Part shown: piece after piece, positions 33,118 to 42,325 of the stretch
Layout: the number at the start of each line of letters is the position of its first letter
Position numbering within the stretch: the first letter of the stretch is position 1
DNA from: Yinghuangia aomiensis
GTDB taxonomy: Bacteria > Actinomycetota > Actinomycetes > Streptomycetales > Streptomycetaceae
Length of the DNA: 64,000 bases
Direction: 5' to 3'
NCBI RefSeq assembly: GCF_039542225.1
Contig: NZ_BAABHS010000001.1
Location: 496,001 to 560,000, forward strand
Made by a program: the position numbers and the translations under genes
Notes under the pieces: model-generated
Told to the model about the DNA's origin: nothing
What the model saw: only the letters and a program-made list of their open reading frames with translations
Databases searched by the model: none

Positions 33118-34313
33118 GCGCTACCGATGTTCTCCAGGTCGTGGCCACAGTGGCCATCGTGGCCGTCGCGGCCGTCCGAATCCCGAGTGCGGTCCGTCGT
33201 GCGGATGACCGCCCGCTGTGTCTGGCTCTCGTGGCGCTCGGCCTGGTGATGGTGCAGTGGTTCGTCGACCGTTTCGGCATCGTGGATGTCGATCGTGTCA
33301 CCGACGTCCACAGCCTTACCACGTTGCTGCGGCACCTCTTCGGCCTGGCAGCCACCCAAGCGACGTTGGCCTACTTGGCGCTGGTCACCAATGTGGGCCG
33401 CACCGTGAAGGCCCGGCGGCTTCGCTATCTGCTGTCGGCCGTCGTCGCTGTCGGCATGACCACCACGTTCGCCCTCGTGCCGCGCCTGTCCGAAGTCGAC
33501 GACTTCTTCACCGCCTACGCCGGCGAGGCTGCAGCCACGGCGTACTGGGTGATCTTCATGTCCTACCTGGCAATCGCACTCGGCTGGGCGTTGGTGATAT
33601 CCGTCAGCTATCGCAGGGAGGCCGACAAGAGCCCCTTGCGCACAGGACTGGGCTGGGTGGCAGCCGGAGCCACGGTTGGCGTTGGCTACATCGTTCACAA
33701 GAACGTCTATGTCATCGGTCGACAGTTCGGAATCGACCTCATGGCTCCGAATACGTCTACCGCTGTCACTGCGGCGCTCTTCGGAATCAGCCTGGTTCTG
33801 ATCACCGTCGGAACCACCATTCCTCTCGCGGCGGCATGGCTGGATGCCGCACGCGATCACAACAACGACCGCCGCCTGAAACCGCTTTGGGCGACCCTCG
33901 TCGAGGTGCAGCCGACGATCGTTCTGGGGTCAGACGCGGAGACCGGAAACCGCCTGTACCGGCGGTACATCGAAATCCAGGACGGCCTGCTCGAACTCCG
34001 GGACTTCTCGGACGTGGCCTCTTTTGCCTCCGCCTCGGCCTACGCGAAGGCGCAAGGCATGACCACGGAAGCAGCGGAGGCGTTTGCCGAGGCAGTTCGA
34101 ATCCGCGTTGCCGCAGCCCGACATCGTGCAGGCGCGCGGGTCGGCCCAGACGAGAGGTGCGTCCCCACCCTCGTCGACGACTACCAAGCCGAAGTGGCGC
34201 GCCTGGCCCGAATCGCCCAGGCCCTGAGGAACTCGCAGGCCACTTCTTATGCCGACTCGTTGATCGTCGGCTACGCAGCAAGACCCCGCACTACCAAGGA
34301 GCCGACACCATGA
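33114..34313 (+). CDS. MAB_1171c-family polytopic membrane protein
   Basis: A 399-residue membrane protein with about seven helices in the first 240 residues: LQVVATVAIVAVAAV, LCLALVALGLVMVQW, LFGLAATQATLAYLALV, YLLSAVVAVGMTTTFAL, YWVIFMSYLAIALGWALVIS, GLGWVAAGATVGVGYIVH, ALFGISLVLITVGTTIPL. A cytosolic helical tail follows (LWATLVEVQPTIVLG, RRYIEIQDGLLELRDF). Such proteins are annotated as putative transporters and regularly follow XRE/ImmA pairs; substrate and role are unknown. Confidence 0.88.
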   Translation: MSATDVLQVVATVAIVAVAAVRIPSAVRRADDRPLCLALVALGLVMVQWFVDRFGIVDVDRVTDVHSLTTLLRHLFGLAATQATLAYLALVTNVGRTVKARRLRYLLSAVVAVGMTTTFALVPRLSEVDDFFTAYAGEAAATAYWVIFMSYLAIALGWALVISVSYRREADKSPLRTGLGWVAAGATVGVGYIVHKNVYVIGRQFGIDLMAPNTSTAVTAALFGISLVLITVGTTIPLAAAWLDAARDHNNDRRLKPLWATLVEVQPTIVLGSDAETGNRLYRRYIEIQDGLLELRDFSDVASFASASAYAKAQGMTTEAAEAFAEAVRIRVAAARHRAGARVGPDERCVPTLVDDYQAEVARLARIAQALRNSQATSYADSLIVGYAARPRTTKEPTP

Positions 34314-34921
34314 CCGGGCTCGCCACCCCTGCGACGACCTCGAACCTGCGCCGACGAGGCGCTCGGCTCGTGACGGAGGTGTTCGCGCCGGCCATTCTCG
34401 TCGTGGGCGTTCTCCTCGCGGTCGGATGGCACAGCACACACTCGATCACCGGCGTCGGTTGGGGACTCCTGGCCGCGTTGTTCTGCGGCATCATCCCGAT
34501 CTCGTTCATCCTCTTCGGCGTTCGGAGGGGCTATTGGACCGACCGCCACGTTCGTGTCCGCCAACAGCGGGCCGTGCCCATTGCCGTGACAGCTGCCTGC
34601 GTGATCGTCGGCCTCTGCGCGCTCGCAGCGCTGGACGCGCCTCGGGAAATACTCGCCCTGATCCTGGCCATGCTTGCCGGGCTCGCAGCGACCATGGCGA
34701 TCACCGCCTTCTGGAAGGTGTCGGTGCACACGGCAGTCGCGGGCGGAACGTCCACGATCCTCATGCTCGCGTACGGCCCCGTCATGCTCGTTACGGTGCC
34801 AGCGGTCGCGTTGGTCGGCTGGTCCCGAGTCGTGCTGAAGGACCACACCGTGGCCCAGACCATCGTGGGCGCTCTTGTGGGTGCCGTGGCCGCGGCGGCG
34901 GTGTTCTCCTGGGCACGTTGA
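34310..34921 (+). CDS. PAP2-like membrane protein of the XRE/ImmA cassette
   Basis: A 203-residue protein with five or six hydrophobic helices (AILVVGVLLAVGW, WGLLAALFCGIIPISFILFG, IAVTAACVIVGLCALAAL). The C-terminal half resembles lipid phosphatases (PAP2 family): a KVSVHTA segment and an SRVVLKDHTVAQTIVGALVG segment place His residues as in the PAP2 active site. It may act on prenyl or lipid phosphates. The start overlaps the upstream stop (ATGA). Confidence 0.8.
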   Translation: MTGLATPATTSNLRRRGARLVTEVFAPAILVVGVLLAVGWHSTHSITGVGWGLLAALFCGIIPISFILFGVRRGYWTDRHVRVRQQRAVPIAVTAACVIVGLCALAALDAPREILALILAMLAGLAATMAITAFWKVSVHTAVAGGTSTILMLAYGPVMLVTVPAVALVGWSRVVLKDHTVAQTIVGALVGAVAAAAVFSWAR

Positions 34922-35040
34922 GACTGCGCGGCAGGAAGGCAGGACCCCACAATCGTCTTGGTGCCGAACGCCGCAACTCCCAGCACCAGTGACCCTTCGC
35001 CGCGACGCCGGTTGCCCTGTTCCCGGTCGGCGACGGTCGT

Positions 35041-35401
35041 GACTCGTGCATAACGATCGGGTTGGGCCTTGCAGTCGACCGCGCGGGGGCTTCGGGACTC
35101 TCGCGTAGTCCTGACCGGGGATCGGCCAGAGCCGATCATCTGGCACTGCCTGATAGTCCTGGGCGGGCCCGGGTGAAGTCCCGCCGCCTTCCCAGTCGAC
35201 CCACTCCCGCCACATGGGGTGGGCGACGACCATCACCCATGCGCCGGAGCGGCCGCGTCGCCAGCGGACCGCGCGCGCGACGACCGTGCCTGTCCCCTCT
35301 GGCAATGTAACCCACACCCACGGTCCGCCGGTCGATGGAGGCGGGGGAGCGTCGCCGGGCGGGGGTGGCCGCCGTGGCGGCGCAGGGTCGGCAGGAGGCA
35401 T
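35041..35401 (-). CDS. Hypothetical protein, 3' end uncertain
   Basis: Coding-like sequence starts at ATG with a Pro-rich leader, then WVWVTLPEGTGTVVARAVRW, GAWVMVVAHPMWREWVDW and QDYQAVPDDRLWPIPGQDY. Codon bias fades after about residue 110. A second frame (DRYARVTTVADREQGNRRRG) then looks better, so a frameshift is likely and the true end may be near 34930. A small beta-barrel fold is possible. No family is recognised. Confidence 0.45.
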
Positions 35402-35574
35402 GCCGATGTCGCGGCGGCACGTTCGGCGAACGTGCCCCACACGCCTGCATTGTTCTTACGCCCCACACATGAATCGTACTGGTGTTCGATTCATTCTGGT
35501 CCGTGTCACCCGGCGCGACAGGCGAGGATGGTGTGCCACACCTCTTGCTTCCTCTGTCCGGAGACGATCATCTG

Positions 35575-36492
35575 ATGGCCTCGCATGCGCCTATGCCGGA
35601 GGACCTGTGGCAATGGGTCGCGAACCGCGTCCCTGGCGCAGACGGGGGCGCGGACGTGTCGTGGCCCCGAGGAAACTCCAGGGTCTGGAGGGTGGCGTCC
35701 GAAGGCGGCGATTCGGTGTTCGTGAAGATCAGCCCCAGCGTCGCGGCTTTCGAACGCGAAATCGCTGGCTACGCGCACGCCGCTGCCGCGTTGCAGCCGC
35801 ACCAGGCACCGCGGCTCTTGGCCGTAGACCTGGACCTCTTGGCGATTATGAGTTCGCCGTTGCCCGGCCGCGTCGTGCGGGGCCTCCCCTTGGAAGCGGC
35901 GGAGGAACGCGAGGTCCACGAGCAGGCCGGGCATCTTCTGCGCGGCTGGCACGACCACTCCCAGGCCCCCTCCGCCCATGACAAACAGACGATCTACGCC
36001 GCAATCATCGCCCAGGCCGACGAGGCCAACGCCTGCCTGGAACGCACGGCCGCATACTTGGACAGCGCCCAGTGCGCACTCGTGCAGTGCGTCGTCGACG
36101 AACTGCCGCTCCTCGTCGATGAAGTGCCGATTGTTTTCCGGCACGGCGATCACGCCACCCGCAATTGGCTGTGGAACCCGGCCGGCAGCGTCGGGGTTAT
36201 CGATTTCGAGACCGCCGCTGTCGGTATTGCCGCGGAGGAGTTTGTCTGGCTGTCAGGCGCGGTGTGGCCCGAACGCCCTGACCTGAAGAACGCACACCTC
36301 ACCGGGTACGGGCGCCCCCTGTCCGAGGCCGAGGAGAGGCTCCTGCTCCTCCTGGCCGCCCGCCTCGGAGTCTCCTACCTTTCTTCCGGGCTCACCAAGA
36401 ACCGGCCCGACCTGGTGGCCCGCGGTCGGTACGTGCTGGAACGCATGGCGAGGCAAGCCTGCCATCCAAGGCCGGGGAGTCAGCCCATGTGA
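35575..36492 (+). CDS. Aminoglycoside-phosphotransferase-like kinase (APH fold)
   Basis: A 305-residue APH-family protein. The glycine-rich/nucleotide strand is RGNSRVWRVASEGGDSVFVK, with Lys in VFVKIS. The catalytic segment is VFRHGDHATRNWLWN, and the metal-binding Asp is in GVIDFETAAVG. The Brenner-type HGD and IDFE motifs are intact, so it is probably active on a small molecule; the substrate is unknown. The ATG after CCGGAG is preferred to a start 31 codons upstream. It converges with the next gene and overlaps it by 13 bases. Confidence 0.85.
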   Translation: MASHAPMPEDLWQWVANRVPGADGGADVSWPRGNSRVWRVASEGGDSVFVKISPSVAAFEREIAGYAHAAAALQPHQAPRLLAVDLDLLAIMSSPLPGRVVRGLPLEAAEEREVHEQAGHLLRGWHDHSQAPSAHDKQTIYAAIIAQADEANACLERTAAYLDSAQCALVQCVVDELPLLVDEVPIVFRHGDHATRNWLWNPAGSVGVIDFETAAVGIAAEEFVWLSGAVWPERPDLKNAHLTGYGRPLSEAEERLLLLLAARLGVSYLSSGLTKNRPDLVARGRYVLERMARQACHPRPGSQPM

Positions 36493-37307
36493 CGCGTGGC
36501 TGCACGCCATCGGGTGCAGAGCTCGTGGACCGTGGAGTATCGGAGGGTGGGATCTGCGGCAGTTGCCTGCTCTACGACACGGAGTTGGTCGCTGGTGCCC
36601 CGCCACGCGGACTCTGCGTCCCCGGAGTCCATCAGCAGCCGGATTGCGCGGCCGAGTGCGTAGACCGTGGTGCGTTCGTTGATTTCGGCGCCGGCGGTGG
36701 TTTCTTCGGGTGCCATGTATCGGGTGGAACCGGGGAGCCGTTCCGTGCCAAGGGTGAACGGCCCGGGGCGGTACTCATCCAGGTCGCACAGGTGCATCCG
36801 GTCACGGGCGAAGTCGTAAAGGAAGCACCCGTCGTAAAGATCAACTCCGACGAACCCGGCGGCGGCGATGACCAGGTGGGCCTGCAGGATGCGTTCGAGT
36901 GCCTGGTGGACCAGGGGCAGCGGTAGTCGGCGAAAGTGGGCCATCGGCGCAGTCGGGGCGGTGCGGTCCGGCCTCGTGTGCACGGTGGGGTGGTAGAGCA
37001 CCTGCCCGTCAACCCACGGATAGACCAAGGCCGGTCGGTTTGCTGCGGTGAAGCTGTGGCGCACGGGAATGACGGCGGTGTGGCGGATCCGGGTGTGGAA
37101 CTCTCGGGCGCGGTCGAGCGATCTGGCTCCGGCCGGTGTGGTGGCGGACTTGACGAACCAGCGACTGTTGTCGCCGGTGCGCACGCCGTATGAGATACAT
37201 CCGGAGTCCTGCGCGTCGAATACGCGGAAGATGTGCCCCACGGTGGGGAGGTACGAGTCGAGCGGACCGCTGCTGCGGACGGCGAGTAGGCCGGAACCGG
37301 TGGGCAT
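36480..37307 (-). CDS. Protein-kinase-fold protein, possibly degenerate
   Basis: A 275-residue protein that follows a protein kinase: SCISYG-like nucleotide strand (GCISYGVRTGDNSRWFVKSA with Lys), ILQAHLVIAAAGFVGVDLYD in place of the HRD loop, CDLDEYRPGPF in place of DFG, then STRYMAPEETTAGAEINERT as the activation-segment APE and TVYALGRAIRLLMDSG. The HRD motif is replaced (VGVDLYDG) while DLD and APE remain. It may be an atypical or pseudo-kinase. It resembles kinases near lanthipeptide-like and APH clusters. Confidence 0.78.
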   Translation of the reverse strand: MPTGSGLLAVRSSGPLDSYLPTVGHIFRVFDAQDSGCISYGVRTGDNSRWFVKSATTPAGARSLDRAREFHTRIRHTAVIPVRHSFTAANRPALVYPWVDGQVLYHPTVHTRPDRTAPTAPMAHFRRLPLPLVHQALERILQAHLVIAAAGFVGVDLYDGCFLYDFARDRMHLCDLDEYRPGPFTLGTERLPGSTRYMAPEETTAGAEINERTTVYALGRAIRLLMDSGDAESAWRGTSDQLRVVEQATAADPTLRYSTVHELCTRWRAATRHMG

Positions 37308-37454
37308 GCCGCCATCGTGCCTGAGAACACCCATCAATTCCTGGGCGTATGTGGACCGACAGGGGGAGCCGTCGAATCGGGACCGCTGCGCCTTCTTTTG
37401 CCCGGTCCCGGCCCGGGCGAGCAGGTCGGTGGTCGGTGGGGGCGGGGCCGGCGG

Positions 37455-38882
37455 TCATACGGCGAGCCGGTGGCGGAGCCAAGCGCGGTCGGCGTGCGCG
37501 GCGCGTTCGCGGTAGGCGCGTAGTTCGGGTCCTGTGGGGGCGCGGGCTTCGGCTTCCCAGTAGCCGGTCAGACCGATGGCCAGACCGGTGACCGCGTCGG
37601 GCGGTGCCGCGGCGTATGCGGGGACGGAGCTGACGAGTTGTTCGGCGGCGGAGGGGGTGTGGCCGGCGATGATCAGCTGCGCGATGAGGGTTGCGGGGTC
37701 CGCCCAGGCGGCACCGCGGACGGCCCAGGCCCAGTCGACGAGCCATGCGCGGCCGGTTTTGTCGATGAGGATGTTGTCGGCGCGGATGTCCAGGTGCGCG
37801 AGGGTGTCGCCGTCGCCGGTGTCGATTGCGGCGGTCTCGGCAGCGGTGAACGCGTCGATCTTGTCGAGGTACCAGGGGTGCAGGTCGGCGGGCGGGTTGT
37901 CGGCGAGGCGGTGCCATCGGGTGAACAGGTCGGCGAAGTCGTCGACCATGGTGCGGGCGCCGGGCAGCGGGCAGAGTGTCAGCGCCGGGGCCAGGTGGGC
38001 GAGCAGGTCGACGACGGCTGGCAGGTCGGGTGATCCGGGGGCGAGGTCGGGGTGGCGGCCGTCGACGGCTGTGTACGCCTGGATGTGCCACGTGGAGGTG
38101 TCATCCGCCCACCACAGTCGCGGCACGGACGTATGCGCCGGGAGCGCCGCGTTGACCACCGCCTCGGTCCGGTACATGTCGGCGAGTTCGTGCTCGGCGG
38201 GGATGCCTTTGAGGAAGACGGTGCGGTCGTCGGCGAGGCGGGCGGTTGAGGCCAGGCCGGTCGTGTACCCGCCGTCGTGGCTGCGTGTGTGGACCACGGG
38301 GGACCCGAGGCGCTGTTCGACGGCGGCTCGGGTGTCGGGGTCCAGGTCGGTCCAGCGGCGGCGGGGTGCAGACACCGGCGGCGATTCCTCTCGTGGTTCA
38401 GATGCGGGTTGAGGGCCTGAACTCCGTGCCGGACGCGGGTTCTGCCCTGCGGGGAGGGCGTACAGCAGGTTCGTGTAGGCGACGGCGCCGCCGTGGAACA
38501 TGACTTTGAAACCGGGGATCGAGCCGGTGAAGGCCTCGGTCCCGATCACCTCTTTGCTGCCGCTGGAGATGACGAGGGCCCGTAGCCACGCGAGGAGTTG
38601 CGTGGTGTCGACGCCGCCGTCGTTGCCGAGGTCCGGGACGGGGACGGGGTCGAGTGCGGTGTCGGCCTCGGTGGGGTCCTCGGGGGTGTTGTAGTCGTCC
38701 CCGGGGCGCTGCTGGGCGGTGATCTGGGTGTAGGCAGTTCCGCCGGACGTGGTCGTCAGGACGAGCCCGTAGGCGCTGTACATGACGTTGCTGTCGCCGA
38801 AGTTGCGGACGTCGGTGACGGCTGGGGGCGCGGCAGCTTCCATGAGCTGGGCCAGGAACGTTTCCAAGCGGGCGGGGCGCAC
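37455..38882 (-). CDS. APH-fold kinase with an extra N-terminal domain
   Basis: A 475-residue protein. Residues 1-160 form an unrecognised domain (LETFLAQLMEAAAPPAVTDV, VMYSAYGLVLTTTSGGTAY, TTQLLAWLRALVISSGSKEV). After a Pro/Ser linker comes an APH kinase: ADDRTVFLKGIPAEHELADM with Lys, a catalytic THLD-type motif in GDTLAHLDIRADNILID, and AWLVDWAWAVRGAAWAD for metal binding. The GTG start has AGGAGG just upstream. No stop or internal start separates the halves, so a fusion is likely. Substrate unknown. Confidence 0.78.
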   Translation of the reverse strand: MRPARLETFLAQLMEAAAPPAVTDVRNFGDSNVMYSAYGLVLTTTSGGTAYTQITAQQRPGDDYNTPEDPTEADTALDPVPVPDLGNDGGVDTTQLLAWLRALVISSGSKEVIGTEAFTGSIPGFKVMFHGGAVAYTNLLYALPAGQNPRPARSSGPQPASEPREESPPVSAPRRRWTDLDPDTRAAVEQRLGSPVVHTRSHDGGYTTGLASTARLADDRTVFLKGIPAEHELADMYRTEAVVNAALPAHTSVPRLWWADDTSTWHIQAYTAVDGRHPDLAPGSPDLPAVVDLLAHLAPALTLCPLPGARTMVDDFADLFTRWHRLADNPPADLHPWYLDKIDAFTAAETAAIDTGDGDTLAHLDIRADNILIDKTGRAWLVDWAWAVRGAAWADPATLIAQLIIAGHTPSAAEQLVSSVPAYAAAPPDAVTGLAIGLTGYWEAEARAPTGPELRAYRERAAHADRAWLRHRLAV

Positions 38883-39064
38883 ACATCCTCCTGAATTCCG
38901 AGGCCGTGTTCGGCATGTTTGGTGCATTTTGCCGGTATCGGTGGTGGCAGATGTGGGTTCCTCGTGAGACGCGCCGACGGCCCGACGGACGAACTCGGTC
39001 GTGAGGTGTCGCCGGCTTCAGGACTCGTGGCGCGTGGAGCGACTCACCCGGGCCCGAGGGGTCT

Positions 39065-39499
39065 TCAGGTGGTGCTGCTGTGCTGGGTGTCGGGCACTTG
39101 GGGCAGCCAGGAGACTGCGGTGTCCCGGCAGGATTGGTTGACCGGGATGAGGCGGGGGTCGTCCGGGTGGTCGAGCGCGCTGATGGTGATGCCGATGGTG
39201 GTGTCGCCGTAGTCCCGGGCGGCGATGCTGCTGCCGCAGCGGGGACAGAAGGCACGCGCGGTCTCGCCCGGGTAGGTGTCGAACCACGTCGGTGCGCCGC
39301 CGTCGCCAGTCCAGGACAGCCCGGCCGAGGGGAAGCCGACCCAGGCCATCATCGGGCCGCCGCCGAGCTTTTGGCAGTGCGGGCAACTGCAGGTGTGCGG
39401 ATAGTCCGGGGTTCCGGTCACGGTGAACCGGATCCGTCCGCACAGGCAGCCTCCTGCATGGACCTCGGTATGGACCTCGGTGTTACGGCTGTCGGCCAT
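39065..39499 (-). CDS. GFA-family zinc protein (glutathione-dependent formaldehyde-activating enzyme-like)
   Basis: A 144-residue protein with the GFA Cys pattern: HAGGCLCGRIRFTVTGTPD, CSCPHCQKLGGGPMMAW and ARAFCPRCGSSIAARD. These Cys bind two zinc ions in the family. Members are often just annotated as aldehyde-activating enzymes, and the true substrate is unknown. The ATG has AAAGGA upstream. It stands alone between the APH fusion and the methyltransferase operon. Confidence 0.9.
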   Translation of the reverse strand: MADSRNTEVHTEVHAGGCLCGRIRFTVTGTPDYPHTCSCPHCQKLGGGPMMAWVGFPSAGLSWTGDGGAPTWFDTYPGETARAFCPRCGSSIAARDYGDTTIGITISALDHPDDPRLIPVNQSCRDTAVSWLPQVPDTQHSSTT

Positions 39500-39636
39500 C
39501 GGTTCGGATCCTTTGCTCTGTGGCCGGCTCGGCCGAGTGGACTTCTTCGGGGGTGTTCGGGTTGTCGAGGTGGGCCGGGAACGCCGGAACCGGCGGACGG
39601 TGGCGGGATCATCGAGCGCGCCCGGCCCGGGCGAGG

Positions 39637-40881
39637 TCAGGGCGCGTGGCCGACGGGCGCGCTGGTTGCGCTTGCCGAGTAGGTGAGGTGGAGGCGGCGG
39701 TGTCGCTTGTCGAACACCGCGCCGCCACCGAGGGCGTGGTCGGGCGTGCCGGGGGGATAGGCGGTGATCTGGGGCAGGGCGGTGCGGTCGTGGTCCCAGG
39801 CGCGGATCAGCTCGGTGATGCGGGCGGCGAGTCGGGGGCCGCGGGGTCCGTGGCCGGTGGCGCCGAGTTCGAGGTCGAAGGCGTGCTCGGTGTTGGCGGG
39901 GTCGGGGCGGTGGGTGAGGTAGGCGACGGAGTCGCCGTCGACGAGGGTGGCGGTGCGCAGCGCGATTCCTCGGTGGGGTCCGGGGTCGACGATGCGGAAG
40001 GCGCCGGGTTCGGCTGCGATTCGCAGCCACACCGGGTCGATCGAGGTCCTGCGGGGCAGGATCGCCCCCGACCACACGGTGGTCCCGGGCCTCTTCAGGG
40101 CGGTGCCGACGGCATCCGGGTCGATGGGTTGGCCGGTGTCGTAGACCAAGCGGGCGTCGTCGGAGTCCAGTGGTGCGGTGAGTTCGCCGCCTGCACCTGA
40201 GCCTTGCATGGGCACGAACCCGCACATCTGAACGGACCGGCTCGCCAAGGTGCCGTCGTCGGTGAGGTCGAAGCCGATGGAGCGGGTCTGTCCGGCCCAC
40301 CGGAGCGGCACGACGATCCGTCCGCCGGGCGCGAGTTGGTCGGTCCACGCAGGCGGGATGTCCCATGTCCCCACCGTGATGATGACGCGGTCATAGGGGG
40401 CGTGCGGCGGCCACCCGTATTCGCCGTCGCCTTCGTGCACCAGGACCTGGTCGTAACCGCTGGCCGCGAGGCAACAGCGGGCGCGCGCGGTGACGTCGGG
40501 ATCGATGTCGATGCTGACGACCAGCCCGGTCGGACCGACGAGCTCCTGGATCATCGCCGCGTTAAGGCCCCCGGAGCCGACTTCGAGGACGCGCATGCCC
40601 GGCCCGATACCGGCCTGTTCGAGCATGAAGGCTTGGATCCGCGCGGCCGAGACCGAGCTGAGCGCTGCTCCGTCCTCGTCGCGTTTGGTGACGTAGGCAG
40701 TCCCCGCCGCGTACGCCTCGACGAGGCTTGCCTCGGGGATGAACACGTGGCGGGGGACCGCGAGGACGGCCGCGGCGACGGGGTCGCTGCGGACCGCGTC
40801 CACGCCGCGCAGTTCCTCCAGCAGGCGGGTGCGCAGCTGCTCCGCGGTGAGTTCGTTCAGGTCAGGTGTGCCGGTGGTCAC
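39637..40881 (-). CDS. PIMT-like methyltransferase, FxLD-system type
   Basis: A 414-residue SAM methyltransferase related to protein-L-isoaspartate O-methyltransferases. N-terminal part: DPVAAAVLAVPRHVFIPEAS and TAYVTKRDEDGAALSSVSAA. SAM site: MRVLEVGSGGLNAAMIQELV, then VVSIDIDPDVTARAR and YDRVIITVGTWDIPPAW. The extended C-terminus (HALGGGAVFDKRHRRLHLTY) matches methyltransferases annotated as FxLD system, which modify Asp residues in lanthipeptide-like RiPPs. No FxLD precursor or LanB dehydratase was found nearby. It is the last gene of a seven-gene overlapping operon. Confidence 0.88.
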   Translation of the reverse strand: MTTGTPDLNELTAEQLRTRLLEELRGVDAVRSDPVAAAVLAVPRHVFIPEASLVEAYAAGTAYVTKRDEDGAALSSVSAARIQAFMLEQAGIGPGMRVLEVGSGGLNAAMIQELVGPTGLVVSIDIDPDVTARARCCLAASGYDQVLVHEGDGEYGWPPHAPYDRVIITVGTWDIPPAWTDQLAPGGRIVVPLRWAGQTRSIGFDLTDDGTLASRSVQMCGFVPMQGSGAGGELTAPLDSDDARLVYDTGQPIDPDAVGTALKRPGTTVWSGAILPRRTSIDPVWLRIAAEPGAFRIVDPGPHRGIALRTATLVDGDSVAYLTHRPDPANTEHAFDLELGATGHGPRGPRLAARITELIRAWDHDRTALPQITAYPPGTPDHALGGGAVFDKRHRRLHLTYSASATSAPVGHAP

Positions 40882-42325
40882 GGGTGGCGTCTCTCTCTTC
40901 GGCGGGGTGGTGGTCGGCGGGAGGCACGTGTGTAGGGGCGGACTCGTGCATCAGGTCCCGGGCACCCGCAGTCGCGTCGCGGCCGGAAGCATGTCCGGGC
41001 GGTCCGTGTGGGCGTGCGGTGTCGGCCGCTGCCGCAGTCGGCGGCGGGGATGACAGTTCGGGGGTGCGCGGGTCCGGGACCGCGGGTGGACGCACGCGCA
41101 GGCCTCGGACGCAGGCGGCGGCAAGCGGGAAGGCGGCCGCGGCGATCAGGAGGACGCCTGCGGCGGCGAGTGTGTGGTGCATGCCGGCGCGGTCGGCGGT
41201 GGGGCCGGCGGCGAGGTAGGCGGCGGGGACGAGGGCTCGTTGCCCGGTTCCGGTGATCGCGGTGAGCCGGTTGAGGACGTCGATAGCGAAGGTCTGCTGC
41301 GTCCAGGTCTGCCACACGATGATCGCGGTGTTCAGGGCGGCGCCGACCGCGAACGTTGCTGCGACCAGCACGGCCAGCGGGGCGTTGGCGGCCATTGCCA
41401 TGGGGGGTCCGGCCATCACCGCAGCGGACACGCACGTCGTCCACCCCGGCCTGACCGGCGGCCTCTTCAGGCACACCGCTGCCCCGGTTACGAGGCCGGC
41501 CGTGAACGCAGTCACCACCGTGCCCCACCCCGCGGCCCCGCCGAGCCGGTCGACGGCATACGTAGGGCCGAGGACGAGGTACGTGGCGAGCCACAGCGGC
41601 ACCACGAACGCCCCGGACACGGTCAGATAGACCACCGCCCGGTAGCGCCTGAATTCCGCCCACCCGGCGACGACGGATTCCCGAACCGACGGCTCGGTAC
41701 GCGGGGGGTCTGCGACCCGTAGCCGGGTGATGAACGCGGCCGCCGCGAGGAAGCTCGCGGCGTCGATGGCCGCGGCCCAGCCCGGCCCGGCCGCCGCGAT
41801 CAGCAGCCCTCCCACGGCCGGGCCGCCAATCTTGACCGTGTTGATGCCCGCCGACATCAGCGCGACACCCGCCCCCTGCAACGGTTCCGGAAGGGTCTTG
41901 GGGATGAGATTGGCGCCGCTCGACGCTGACAGGGCCGTGACCGCACCGACGAGGACCGCGAGCGCGATCAGGTACGGGACACGCATGGCCCCGGTCAGCA
42001 GCAGGACCGCGGACGTGGCCTGCAGCAAACCCAGCAGCCGGTATCCGGCGACCTGGACGACGCGCGGCGGATACCGGTCACCGATCACCCCGCCGACGAG
42101 AGGCAGCAGTGTCTCCGACACCATCCCCGCCGCCAGGACGATGCCGAGATCTGTGGCGGTGCCGCCGACCTGCAGCGCCCCGAACGCCAGCGCGAGGGGC
42201 GCCATGCTGCTCCCAGCGGCCGACGTCCACCGCGCAGCCGCCACGATCCGGTACTGCGGAAATGCCAACGGCTTGACGGAGGCACGGGCCCCTCTCGGCT
42301 GGCCGGGCACGCCCGGCGCGCTCAT
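40862..42325 (-). CDS. MFS transporter
   Basis: A 487-residue major facilitator protein with about 10-12 membrane helices. It has the conserved loop GGVIGDRYPPRVVQVAGYRL (motif A: GxxxDRxxxR) and helices such as VPYLIALAVLVGAVTALSA, VGGLLIAAAGPGWAAAID, VYLTVSGAFVVPLWLATYLV and LAVLVAATFAVGAALNTAI. The C-terminal 70 residues are polar and disordered. It starts at ATG overlapping the P-loop kinase stop (ATGA). It likely exports the product or intermediate handled by the operon; substrate unknown. Confidence 0.88.
   Translation of the reverse strand: MSAPGVPGQPRGARASVKPLAFPQYRIVAAARWTSAAGSSMAPLALAFGALQVGGTATDLGIVLAAGMVSETLLPLVGGVIGDRYPPRVVQVAGYRLLGLLQATSAVLLLTGAMRVPYLIALAVLVGAVTALSASSGANLIPKTLPEPLQGAGVALMSAGINTVKIGGPAVGGLLIAAAGPGWAAAIDAASFLAAAAFITRLRVADPPRTEPSVRESVVAGWAEFRRYRAVVYLTVSGAFVVPLWLATYLVLGPTYAVDRLGGAAGWGTVVTAFTAGLVTGAAVCLKRPPVRPGWTTCVSAAVMAGPPMAMAANAPLAVLVAATFAVGAALNTAIIVWQTWTQQTFAIDVLNRLTAITGTGQRALVPAAYLAAGPTADRAGMHHTLAAAGVLLIAAAAFPLAAACVRGLRVRPPAVPDPRTPELSSPPPTAAAADTARPHGPPGHASGRDATAGARDLMHESAPTHVPPADHHPAEERDATRDHRHT

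Noticed and set aside
1..34921. Integrase, attachment site or tRNA marking an integrated element
   Set aside because: No integrase family motif and no tRNA-like cloverleaf was recognised anywhere in the window.
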